Below are positions 13,108-23,772 of a stretch of DNA of 64,000 nt, piece by piece. The notes below the pieces were generated by a model that made no database searches, was not told the origin of the DNA, and saw only the letters and a list, made by a program, of their open reading frames with translations. The translations under genes and the position numbers were made by a program. Within the stretch, counting starts at the first letter, position 1; the number at the start of each line of letters is the position of its first letter. The DNA comes from Escallonia rubra (taxonomy: Eukaryota > Streptophyta > Magnoliopsida > Escalloniales > Escalloniaceae), in NCBI GenBank assembly GCA_033065855.1, contig JAVXUO010001957.1:1-64000 (forward strand). The letters are read 5' to 3'.

Positions 13108-14130
13108 GTGCATCATGGAGAAGGGCGCGGCTTAATTGTGTGGAGCCTATGGGGAACATCTAGCACCATGACTCCTTCTATGCGGCTATTGGGTATGCGG
13201 CTAATGGAAGGAGTCGAAGACGAGGAAGCCAAGGGTGAGGGGACTTACTTGGCGAGTCTCAAGGTCGAAGACCATGTTGCGGCATTGGCCGAACCACCAA
13301 AGGAAGAAAGGAACGTCCTTAAGGCGAAGAAGGACGCAGCGAAGGGAGCCGAAGACGTTCTCGAGGGGAAATAAAATGTGTTGCCCGAGCTATCGAAGGG
13401 ACCACCTAAAAGGAAGGTGGATGATCGAGGCGTGCTTGACCGGGGGGCCAAGCTACCATCTGTGGCACCATGTGGGATGGCGCCACAAAAATTGGACGAA
13501 TCAGCAGCTATGTCCGAGACAAAGGAGAGAAATATGTGGGCAAAGTAGGTGGCTAAGTCATGGAATGAGAAGGCAGCCGTGTCTAAGGAGAAACACCCGG
13601 CGCAAGAAAAGACTAGTCTTGGGGGCAAACAAGACAAGGCGAATAGGCATGCGAGGCGGCGGCCAAGGGAGTACAACATTGGGGACTTGGTGATGGTCAA
13701 GACCCTAAGGAAGGAGCACGAGAGGCTTGTGCGAAGGTATAAATGACCCTTTCCCATTATGGCTAAAGTTGGGAAGGCGTCCTACCGATTGGAGTTACGG
13801 CCAAAGTCGGAGATTTGACCGGTCTTCCACGCGAGTTGGCTAAAATCGCACTATGGGGATGTGGAAGACGCGAGACGTGGGAAGAGCCATAGGACACTGA
13901 CAACCAAGGGTAAGTCCTATGCGAATGCGACCTAGAACGTGCTTAGAGGTGAAGCTCCAGTGAAGGCAAGGAGTTGCACCAACAAGGCGTTGCTTGGTCA
14001 AGTATGAGGAATTGCCGAAGACGCGAGCAACTTGAGAGCCAGTTAAAGACCTTCGACAGTTCAGTATCATTGTGAATCGACATCGCGATGAGGTCGCGAC
14101 GAGGGCGTCGCGAGATTAGGTGGGGGAGAA
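13108..14130 (+). mobile_element. Ty3/gypsy retrotransposon internal remnant (fossil)
   Basis: Plus-strand frames resemble the end of a Ty3/gypsy polyprotein. The clearest part, about 13620-13860, has RRRPREYNIGDLVMVKTLRK and then KVGKASYRLEL, the C-terminal integrase segment that precedes the chromodomain-like tail. The region is clearly broken and probably old. A purine-rich tract (AGGTGGGGGAGAA) ends at 14130, where a polypurine tract next to the 3' LTR is expected. Confidence 0.65.
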
Positions 14131-14664
14131 TGTCACTGACCGATTGAGAAGGAAGCTGATTTTGGACGTTACGCCATGCTGGAGCTCATTAGACGCTTAC
14201 GAGACGCTTAGTGGACACTTACTTGGCCATGTATGGGCAAGGCTTCCGGAAGGTTCATGATATCTCTACGCACTTTGTTCTTGTACATATGTGTATATTC
14301 TAGAGTATTCGTATTGGTGGATAGCTCTAGAATAGGGGAAGAACATTCTAGGAGTAGTCTAGAATGGTAAGGAGGCTTGTACATATTGTGGAGAGTTCTA
14401 GAGGGAGAATAAGAACCGTATGATCGAGTGTAATCTTTGTCATCCATTGAGAAGGTGGAGTAGTATATAAAGCCAAGGCCTCACTTGGCCAAGACATCTA
14501 AGACATCCTAACACTGTTGTGTACTAAGCTTTCTCCAAGTAATATAGTGGGAATCATTTTCCAAAACTCTTGTGTTCCTTTGTGCTTTTGCTTCTAACAT
14601 CGCCCAGCTCGACGGTTAGGCTAACTTAACACACAAGCGGGGGCTTGATAGCTAAGTGTCGTAC
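14131..14664 (+). mobile_element. 3' LTR of the Ty3/gypsy remnant
   Basis: It begins TGTCACTGACCG directly after the polypurine tract. It contains a TATA-like AGTATATAAAGCC near 14461 followed by CA- and TC-rich sequence, as expected of an LTR promoter. The right boundary is uncertain; it cannot pass 14664, where a second LTR-like element begins. No 5' LTR is in the window. Confidence 0.55.
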
Positions 14665-15309
14665 TGTAATACCCCGAACCCTAAGATATTTTTAACGGTT
14701 TAATCTAAAACTTTTAGCGGCGAAATTTTTAGTGTCGATATTTTTTTTATTTAGCAACTTCTAGTGACGATTAGTGTAAGCAGGGTCATGTAGCAACCAT
14801 TAAATTTTTCCTAGCACATTATTCTATCGTAAATAGTTTATTTTGGGTTATTTCATAATAATAAAAAGTTTTTGGTACATTTTTAAATAAGTAACGAAAC
14901 TTTAGGGGAGATTTTGGTAATTGTCCTTTTAGGATTTTATATATAAACCTGCATATACTATAGAGCAGTCGTCCCCATCTTGTTCTTCAGAGAGAGAGGT
15001 AGAAACAGAGGAAGGACGAGACAAAGATTCTGGCGATCGTCTTTGGTTTTCCGGTAAACTTTTCTAAATCTTTTCTTTTAAGAATTTTTCACTGATTTAT
15101 GGGTTACAGCCGAGTTTTGGACTGTGCAAGAAAAGGGCTTGCACCTTGTGGGTTTTGTGGCCATGATAACCATGGCTGACGAGAGGAAAAAATGGGGAGT
15201 TTGTACAGCCATGGGACTGTCGTATTAGAGAGAGAGAGAAACGGTTTTGTAGTGGATCTTCGGGGGGAGGCAGTGTATGCGGAAGTGAAGGCGATGGCAG
15301 CCATGTTGC

Positions 15310-16560
15310 CAGTGGCGGAGCCACCCTTGCACGAGAGGGGGCTAATGCACCCCCTCAGATTTTGAAAAAAAAATATTTATATATATAGTTTATTTGGAAT
15401 TTCGGCATTTCCCTTTCTTCTTTCTCTTTTCGCGACTCTCTCTCCTTCCAATTTCCAACGAGCCAACGACACGACCTTGGACTCTGGCCACGGTGCCTCA
15501 CTCCAGCGAAGCACAAACCGGCGACGACGGCCACGAGCCCACGACAGTCGACACGAAGCCACGATGGACGGCGACGTCTGCTGGATCTAGATCTGTTCTA
15601 GATCTACGCCGCTACGCTACGCGCCGACGGACGGCCTCACAGCTACCTCTGCACCGGCAGCACTGGTCTGAATTCTGAAGACCACCGGGCTCCGGTCACT
15701 CCACGGTCTCCATCAGTCCACCCGCGGCGCTAACATGCCACAGCTCTGAGCTCCCAAAATCTCAATCTTCTTCGATCTTCACCACCGGCGGAGCAATCGA
15801 CGACAAAGGTATGTTCTGAATTCCAATTCACCTTAATCTTGCCATGAATCATGATGCCATCTCTACAACTCTACAGTCGGCAATGTTTGTCGAAATTCCA
15901 AATAAACTCTACAGTCGGCAACAAAAACATCACAATTTTGGTTGTGATATTGAGTAAATAAGACGAACTACTGTCGGCAAAACCAACGAAGAATCTGCAA
16001 GACAAAACAAAAACATTGTTCCCTCAGGGTATAAAGATCAATGATGTTCCCGTGTTCGATGTTAGTAGATTTATGGTCTGATCATATCAATGGATGAACA
16101 ACAAAGATGTTCAGCATACAGTAACTCCTCATTATTCAATTTTGTAGAAGCAAAAGCATTCTAGGTTAGTTATCTAGTTTGATATTCTAGCATGGCAGCA
16201 TGGGTGATTATTGATTATTTGAGTTCCGAATTGTGATTATTGATTACTGATTATTGATTATTTGGGACCCAATTGGATTGAATGTGTGATTTGGTTGAAT
16301 TGGGTTGATTAAGTTAATTAGTTAACGCGATAAAGAAAAATGAATGAGAAAATAAAAGAATAAAATTATTTGATTAATTAGGTTATTATTGATTGATAAT
16401 TGATGGATTGATTGAAATAAAATAAACTCTGAAATATCTATTTTGTATTCGGTTCTTTTGTACTGTAAAGAGTTTTTAGTAACTCATGAAATTTAATAAG
16501 ACTTGGATACTTTTTCGTATTGTGTAATTGAAAAGACTTTTTTGATTTTACTTATAAAAT
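15310..16560 (+). mobile_element. possible hAT-like element, 5' part
   Basis: It starts CAGTGGCGGAGCCACC, a terminus typical of some plant hAT elements. Next come TC-rich, leader-like sequence, a GC-rich stretch (15440-15800) and a splice-donor-like AAAG/GTATGT at 15808. No matching inverted end was found before the next element, so only the left end is supported. Short GATTATTGATTA repeats occupy 16205-16260. Confidence 0.35.
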
Positions 16561-16584
16561 AATTTATTAATTTCGATATATTTT

Positions 16585-17260
16585 TAGATTGATATTACAG
16601 TCGACTGCATTGGAATGCAGTCGACTGTAATACTTATAAAGTCGACTGCATTTGGATTAATACTGCAAGTTGAAAATTTAAATTTTCAACGGCTACTTTG
16701 GTCGACTGTATTTCGATTGTTTTTGGAGCATTTAATGCTCCTAAAACGGTTTTTATTATCTATAAATACTCATTTTGGGCTTAGTTTTGATTCATTTTTC
16801 AAAGCTCTATCTTTCATGTTCTCAAAGATCAAAGCAATTGTTCAATCTTCTTGGTTTTCATTGTTTTCACATTTTACTTATTGTGAGGTTACACTTGAGA
16901 GATATATTTTCTTAAAGTCATCATACACTCATCTCTCTTGTTATAGTACTTAAACTTGTACTCATCTACTTCTTGAGAGTGAATTCTTGTACACAATTCT
17001 TCATCTAAAGGTTCTTGTATCAAAGTTTGGGGTTGTCAAGCTTTGGAGCTTTGGGTTTGTCAAAGCTTGTTCTTGATGTGGGCATAACATCAAGGGATTG
17101 TAAGAAGTTTGATCTTGACCCGTGGAAGATCATACTAGTGGATTATAGGGCCTTTCAAGGGACTTCCTTGAAGAGGTGGACGTAGGCTTGAGGGTATATC
17201 AAACCGAACCATTTAAATCTTCTTGTCAAGTATCTCTAAACCCTTCTCTCTTTACATTAT
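16585..17260 (+). mobile_element. copia-like LTR fragment (fossil)
   Basis: The stretch opens with repeated GTCGACTGCAT/GTCGACTGTA words. A TATA-like CTATAAATACTC lies near 16760. It closes with GAGGTGGACGTAGGCTTGAG and CCGAACCATTTAAATCTTC, wording characteristic of plant copia LTR 3' ends. Boundaries are approximate and no internal coding region adjoins it. Confidence 0.4.
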
Positions 17261-17299
17261 CATTTTATATTTGTGTTAAGATTGGTTGTTTGATTATTT

Positions 17300-17970
17300 A
17301 AGTTATTGAGATTGACGTTTGGATGGATAAAAAAAGGGAAGGAGAGAGACCCACTGCCTCACGGCAGTGGGTGTGAGATGGAAGTAGATGTGTGAAAAAC
17401 AGTGATGCATTTGTGTATATGTTGAGTGAATGAAGTGTGGGTGTTGGAAAAAAAAAGGGAGTGGGAGAGAAACCCCACTGTCGTCGGGCAGTGGGTGTAA
17501 GGTGCAAGGTGTGTATGTGTGTGTTTGTTGTGTGCTTGGTGTATGAGTGTGTTTGAAATGTTGGTGTGTATATGTGTGTTTACATATGGGTGAGGTGTGT
17601 GTATATATGTCTGTGTGTATATAAGTGTGTATAAAGGTGGGTATCATATGGGTGAGTTGGTGTGTGGTCTGTGTGACACGTGCATGAATGAGTGTGTATT
17701 TTGCATGTACATAGGTGCTGTGTGGGTGTAAAAATGAAGGGAAGGCTGAAACTTCAGCCGTGGGCATGTGTGTGTTTGGTGTGGCCGTGGGTGATGGCTG
17801 TCGTAGTGTGCAAATGTGTGTGGGTTGAGGGAGAAAAAGAGGGCAGCTGGGTGCATTGTGTGCTTGTGTGTGTGTGCGCGTTTAAATATGTATAAAGAGA
17901 GTGGAAAGGGTGTGCAAAGTAGTGTAATGTGTGTACGTGTGTATGTGTGTGTGTGGGGTTGAAAGTGAGT
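17300..17970. repeat. TG-rich low-complexity region with small hairpins
   Basis: One strand is dominated by TGTG and GGTGTG words. Two short hairpins, CCCACTGCCTCACGGCAGTG (17350) and a related CCACTG...CAGTGGG (17478), sit in otherwise similar surroundings. His/Thr-rich frames on the other strand are artefacts of the repeat. It is probably part of the enclosing LTR-like block. Confidence 0.6.
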
Positions 17971-19942
17971 ATGTAAGAGAATGAAGGGAGATCCGTGAAC
18001 AAAGTGTTGGGTTTTGGACCGTGAGCAAAAGGGAAGAAGAAAAGAAGTGCGGATCGGGTATTAGGTTAGCATTAAGTTTGGTACGAGCATTCAATAGTGT
18101 ACGGTGATCATTAGCACGTAAAACTTTATAGTACAATGCGCTAGACTATATTAGAATTTGTGGCAAAAAATTATAATTTTCTGGAATCATATGTATTTTT
18201 AGTATTTTCTGTAATTTCATATTTATAAAAACAAAATTTGAGCCTTTAAACTCATGAAAATATTCTGAAAAAATTAGAGTAATGTTGTTATAGTATAATA
18301 TAAACTCAGTATAAATTTGGTGATTTTTAGAGTTGATTTGCTCTCATTTCCGTATCGCATTGGATTTAGCAAAATGAAAATTTTAAAGTAAATTTTGATG
18401 TCTTTTAAATTCTGGTTTTAATTTTTATAATTTTTATAAGTATTCTAATTCTGTTATAAAAATTGTGGGACTTTATTTTCATCTAGAAAAAATTATGGCT
18501 ATTTATGGGCTTTTATGCATTTAAAGAATTTGTTTTTTAATTCGAAAATACTTGAAAATTTAGAAATTTTATATTTTCATTTTATATGTTTTTTTAAACC
18601 ATAAAAATGATTTACAGGAATTAATATCCATTATGGGTTATTGTTGAGCCTCGAATAGAGTGTCGAATTTTTGGACGAGATTGGCCGTTTCCGTGTGTGA
18701 GACCCGCTTCGAGTTGCGCGATTTTCGGGTTAGAAGTGAGCACGTGGTGAGTAATCGATAATAGGTTTATAATATTGTGTTCTAACAAATGGATTGTCAA
18801 TCTAGGTTTATTCAGATAATTTTGATCGAGGTTACGTAGCATTGCATAGCTTGGATCGATGTAAGAATTTTCTCTCCGAAGTCTGAACCCTCCATCATTA
18901 CTCTAATTTCAAATGCTTATAATAACAGTTTTTATAAACTACATTGAATGTTGATTTTTATGATTGATATAAAAATATTTTCAAATTGTAATTAAACCCT
19001 AATTTGAGCCGTATAGCAATCATTTGGAATTCATGTTTCATTCTTATATTTTATTGATTCGATTATCGTAAAACATTTTGAGTTGTACTTATCTCTTCTC
19101 ATTCTCATCTGTTTATTGAATCGATTATCGTAAAAAAATTTCAATTGTATTTATTTTTTTAAATGTTGACATGAGTTAGTAATCCTGAGAGTTATAAGGA
19201 TGGTGCGTATTGTTGGCGTTATAAGGATGATATGTTGGTTGGGTTAAACTAGTACCTAAATGGATTAGTCAGTGTACATATGCATATGTAAAGCGTATCG
19301 AGTACTGTCGCGGTGGCTTTGCTATAGTGTACTGCTCATGTTCAATATTTTTTTAAACTGAAGCGTTTTGAATAACTATTGATTTAAGAGATTGAGATGA
19401 TATTTGTCCCTATGTTTATATCGAATTGCTATGAATTCATCAAAAACAAATTTTTTTGAAAAGATATTATTTGACTCGAATATAAAAATCGTTTGAATCG
19501 TTTGCTTATATCGAAATGCTGTGTTTTATTGAAAATACTCTGAAAAAGTTTCGTTTGACTCTATATGAAAACTTGTCAGAATCGTTTGGTTGTTTTAATC
19601 TTTAATCGATCTTACTGGGCTTTCGAAAACTCACTCTCCTTTGACTTCCTTTTCGCATGTGATCATCAACAATAAGATATTTGGAATAATTAGAGCATGA
19701 ATAAGGAGTCGACTCGAAATGTTATTATTTCTTTTAGTTAAGCCTATGCGAGGGAAGTAACGTTTAACTTAGTTTCCGAGTATTTAGGTTTTAGTGTTCA
19801 TTTAAGAACAATGTAATATTGTAGAAGCTCTGATACACATTGAGGCTTTCTTATCGAATTTAGGTAATTAAAGAAATAAGTGATTGATAGATCGATTGTC
19901 TATCGTTCCGGAAAATTTCGGGATGTTATACGCATGGTCCGA

Positions 19943-21216
19943 CATTACCGCATGCCGGCTAACATAACTTTGAAAAATGATCAACCGCATCGTGACTCTA
20001 AAAAGCACACAATTTCGCAACTGAAAAGGAAAAAAAATGGAGATTTAGGGTTCGTTTGACAATTTTTTTTTTTGTTTTCAGTTTTTAAAGAGCAGCTTAA
20101 TTTTTTTTTTTTTAAAAACAAGTGGGTGTTTGATAATCCCTTTTTTTTTGAGTTTTTTTTTTGGGTGTTTGGTAACCCTTTTTATTTTGACTTTTTTTTT
20201 TGGTGGTTTGCGGTGGCAGTGGTGGTGGTGGTGGCCGGCGGCCGGAGCGGCGGTGGTCGCCGGTGGCCGGAGGTGGCTGCTGGTCGCCGGCGGTGGCAGC
20301 CGGCAGTCTCCGGCCGGCGGAGGTGGCTGCCGGTAGTCTCCGGCCGCCGGAGGTGGCTGCCGGCAGTCTCCGGCGGTGGTCGCCTGAGGTGGCTGCCGGC
20401 GGTGGGAGGGTGGTGGTCTAAGAAAAAAAAACCAAAAGTGAAAAAAAAAAATCAGTTTCTGGAGTTTTTTTTTTTACTCTTCAGTTTAAAAACTGGTTTT
20501 TAAAATTGAAAAAAAAATGGTTACCAAACGCTCCTTTTTTTTCAGTTTTTCTTTTTTTTTTAATTTTTAAAAATTAAAAAAAAAAGAGCAAAATTTTTTT
20601 GTCAAACTGGCCCTTATAGGAAGATATTTTTTTGGGAGACCTTCACAATCTACTTGAGTTCTGCAAATCCGTTCTACCTTCAATCCTTTGCTTAAATTAT
20701 AATATTTCAGGAGAAAAGAATTTTGCGCGCGGTATCTTCAAGCTTGTCAAGAGCAGACTCAATAGAAGCCAAGACATCAGCTTTAAGAAGCGGCTGCGAT
20801 AAACTTGATTCAACTGTAGTTGAAAACCTGGAAGAGACTGTCGCTTGTAAGTTAGGACTGCTAACTCAAATCGGTCAAAAACTACAAGCTCTTCCAACCA
20901 GGTGAAAACTTAATTTCTCCAATATACCTCTGAACTTGACAAGCTCTGGTTCTGTTGGTGTAAGCACATTCGTCAGGCAAAGAATTCAAGTGCAGAGCAA
21001 ATAAGTTAATGCCTCACCTCGACGATTGACCACTACCTGCTGAGAAAATTTGGGTTTAAAAACCGAATATATGAAAATTAGGTCTCAGCCAGAAGGAAAA
21101 ATTGGTTCAGCTTTGAGTTTAATGTAGTTCACCTGAGAAAATTCGAGGCAAAATCCGGTGAACTCGCCAGAATCTGTACGCCATCTTATGGTCGGAAATG
21201 CGAGTCGTAGATTTTC
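19943..21216 (-). pseudogene. broken duplicate of EMB1974-like exons 1-2
   Basis: This is the second copy of the 11404-11988 segment. Exon 1 (21133-21184) still reads MAYRFWRVHRILPRIFS with one substitution. Exon 2 (about 20733-21039) carries an extra 91 bp at 20848-20938, flanked by CTTG on both sides, which brings a stop into frame. The exon 2 donor has changed from GAAG/GTACGC to GAAG/ATACCG. No further exons follow, so it cannot encode the protein. A MITE occupies 20048-20613. Divergence from the source copy is low, suggesting a fairly recent event. Confidence 0.9.
20048..20613. mobile_element. Tourist-like MITE with internal 30-bp repeats
   Basis: It is flanked by TTA on each side (20045-20047, 20614-20616), and the paralogous site near 11510 lacks it. 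Ends are GGGTTCGTTTGACAA and TTGTCAAACTGGCCC. TTA/TAA duplication points to PIF/Harbinger. The arms are long T and A runs. The core (20215-20415) is GC-rich with about 30-bp units built on GGTGGCTGCCGGCAGTCTCC. Confidence 0.75.
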
Positions 21217-21830
21217 TCGCCGGAATTTGTATTGCAAGGCAAGCTCAAAATTTTCAGCATTGAAAACTAATTTTGGTATTGCATGCTTTCAGTTAAACAT
21301 CGACTAAGTTCAATGAAAGATGGCATATAGTTTTTTTTTGGGTGCAAAGATGGCATATAGTGATCATTGATTGTCGTCGTATGAAAGATTGTAAGTGTTT
21401 TAGTGGCTAAAAGTCTTTGATAACTTTTCATTGGGCTGTAGATGAAAAAGGGACCAAGGTGTGGCCCAATAGTTAAGTTGGTCCAAACTCTACAAATATA
21501 TTGTATTACCGCCACCAATTTCCCATTGGGCTGCATCTAAGTATTGCTTTGGGGTTTGAATCATTTTCTCTTAGCGAAATGCAAATTTTAGCCGTTAAAG
21601 ATTTTCATTTGCGACGAGTTTTCCTTTTATCTACAAAATGCGGGGTTGAAATCTTGTTTTTATCTAATTCTTGAGTGTTATTTAAAAGTCTTAATCTGAT
21701 CAAAAGAAATTTATCTCTGATTTTGAAGAGGCCTACGGGGATGATTACATCGAATTCAAAGTAACTTATTTTGTGTATTGACAAAATCAGAATATCTCCA
21801 ATTGTACTATTAACTATTATTTATACTATA

Positions 21831-21990
21831 GGGTTAATTGCATAAAATATCCTTGTAGTTTGGACTAATTGCAAAAAGGCCCTTGTAATTATAAAAATTG
21901 TAAAGAGACACCTGAAGTGCCAATGATATTGCAATAGTTAAAGAAATCGTCCAAATTGACGGAGCGTGATCTTCACTCTCTTAAGAAGTG
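21831..21990 (+). repeat. dispersed repeat, related to 39400-39540
   Basis: GGGTTAATTGCATAAAATAT and following words such as GCAAAAAGGCCCTTGTAATT recur in reverse orientation at 39400-39540. This looks like the terminal region of a non-autonomous DNA transposon; no partner end was located here. Confidence 0.6.
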
Positions 21991-22509
21991 CATTTGGTAG
22001 ATTTTAATACATTAAAAAGATTAAAATACCTCTCGTCTGCAAGCTGACCTTTGCTCTGAGATGTCCTGCCAAGAAGCACTTCGGTCCCCCCATCATTGGC
22101 CGATCATCTTGTCGTGAGAACGTAGCCAAGCAGCCTGTCCGCTCGCCGCGCAGATCGCGTCCGTCGCCTTGAGAGTTCAAGCCCCGAAGGCTGTTTTACT
22201 CGATCGCAGCTCAAGTCGCTTACGTTGCTTCGAGAATTCCAGCCACCCAACATGTTCAATCACAGTGCGAGTCATGGCCTATGCGTTGAGAAAGCATGCC
22301 AATTAGCATTCGATCGATCGCGGCGCAAGTCATTTTGCATGGGCATCGTCTCAGCCCGTGCTGGGAAATTTTCATCGGTTGGGCGGTCGAACGGTCGAAA
22401 ACTCGGTGGTGCGCATGGTGTGGTGAATGAGTGTGGTGCCCGGGGGGCATGTAACATAATTGTGACGAATGGGGGCGATGAAGTGTGGCAGTGCGGTGCG
22501 CGGGCGCTG

Positions 22510-22635
22510 GCGACGAGGGTCGCGAAGATGGCGCTCGGGCCCGGGCGACGGGAGTCGCGGAGCTGTCACGCGGACACGAGCGACGAAGGTCGCGGAGACG
22601 GCACGGGGGCGAGGGCGACGGGGGTCGCGGACGAT
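22510..22635 (+). repeat. 35-bp GC-rich minisatellite, about 3.5 units
   Basis: Units start at 22510, 22545, 22580 and 22615, each opening GCGACG(A/G)(A/G)(G/A)GTCGCG and diverging in the second half. The fourth is partial. Confidence 0.85.
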
Positions 22636-23016
22636 GCATGGTCCCTTGAAGAGTAGTGAAGGTGCTAAGGATGGAGGCCAAAGGCCAACCCTTGGCGGAA
22701 GGCCAAGGCCAACCTCTTTGGGCAAGTGCCATGGCGCGCCAACGGACGATGTACGACAGTCGAAGCGTGATGAGGCGTCACGCGAAAATGAGTTTCTTGG
22801 TGACGAAGTAACGTAACGAAAGTGAGAAGTGCACATGACTTGAGCGTGCACGCTTTGACTCGTTGTGTGCGTTGAATATTGAATGTTGCTTGTGCGGACG
22901 TGTCATGAAAGTTGAGACCCCAGTGGGCCTTTGGACGACCAGAATAGGTTGGGAACAATCTTTTAACAAGATCTATCTAGTTACCAAAATTTCACTAAAT
23001 TATTAACATAATTCGC

Positions 23017-23350
23017 TTGATTGTAGGAAGGTACTATCTAGTTGATGCAAAGTTTATGTTAAAGTCTGGGTTTATTGCACCATATCGAGGAACACGATAT
23101 CATTCGAAGGAATACTCGCAGGGTGCACTAACAACTCGTAAAGAGATCTTTAATCACAGACATGCTTCATTGCGCAATGCAATTGAGAGAGCTTTTGGTG
23201 TTTTAAAATAATTGTTTCCTATTTTAGCTACCGAAATCGAGCCTCATGTGATTTGGATACACAAACAAGCTATGTTTTAACATATTGTATTTTACATAAT
23301 TATCGTATGGGGGTGGATCCAGACGAAGCACTCATAGCATAAGTTGATAA
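23017..23350 (+). pseudogene. HARBI1-like transposase C-terminal remnant
   Basis: GRYYLVDAKFMLKSGFIAPY, then NHRHASLRNAIERAFGVLK, match the DDE_Tnp_4 core; the Asp of LVDA and Glu of AIERAFG fall at expected acidic catalytic positions. A TAG at 23209 interrupts the conserved FGVLK-x-x-FPIL junction, and the continuation (CILHNYRMGVDPDE) is in another frame. A splice-acceptor-like TTGATTGTAG precedes the frame. Confidence 0.8.
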
Positions 23351-23772
23351 GAACTATTGAACCAAGGGATTGAAGAATAAGAAGAGGTAGGATGATGGTA
23401 GACGACGCATAATAAATAGAGACAACATAACAAGTAGAATATGGGATGCTTACATGTTAAACTGATCATACTTTAATTTATTCTCTAATGTACTTGTTGG
23501 GAGGCCTTTTAGTATTTTGGAATTTCACTAAATATTCTCGACTTCGGCGTTATGTTTTCTTCTCATATTTATTTTCATTTTGTTTTGGGATTAGAGTTTC
23601 ATCATGATGTTATTCCTAATTTTCTTTTACTTATGTTGAACCGTTGTCTCTATTAGCTGGGATACTACTTGGTATGTAAAGTTGCACAATTCTTTCAAGT
23701 TAATTACATTCTCAGTTAGATCTATTTTTGTACATACTAAATATTTTGACAGGTAAGGCAAGGCAAGACAAT

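Larger units (their letters stand above)
14665..19930. mobile_element. large LTR-like block, ends TGTAATACCCCG / CGGGATGTTATA
   Basis: The two ends are short inverted repeats (TGTAATACCCCGAA and TTTCGGGATGTTATA) of a kind common on plant LTR termini. A TATA-like TTATATATAAACC at about 14937 followed by AGAGAGAGAGGTAGAAAC looks like an LTR promoter. The right part (18600-19930) includes CTTACTGGGCTTTCGAAAAC, whose counterpart recurs at 38207. Sequence from about 15310 to 17300 appears to be inserted later. The simplest reading is a solo LTR or LTR-rich fossil with nested insertions. No polyprotein frame was seen. Confidence 0.5.
21217..22984. other. intergenic sequence, no gene seen
   Basis: 21217-21830 is AT-rich with no recognised feature apart from a doubled AGATGGCATATAG (21317 and 21349). 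21831-21990 is a dispersed repeat. From about 22060 to 22900 the sequence turns GC-rich without a convincing coding frame; the overlapping long frames on both strands there are composition artefacts. It may be part of an unidentified retroelement. Confidence 0.6.

Noticed and set aside
17303-18002. His/Thr-rich frames
   Set aside because: Products of TGTG-rich low-complexity sequence; no domain or splice context.
20072-20503. Gly/Trp-rich 143-codon frame
   Set aside because: Lies wholly inside a MITE with tandem repeats.
22225-22851. Several long overlapping frames on both strands
   Set aside because: GC-rich minisatellite region; both strands open at once and nothing resembles a protein family.
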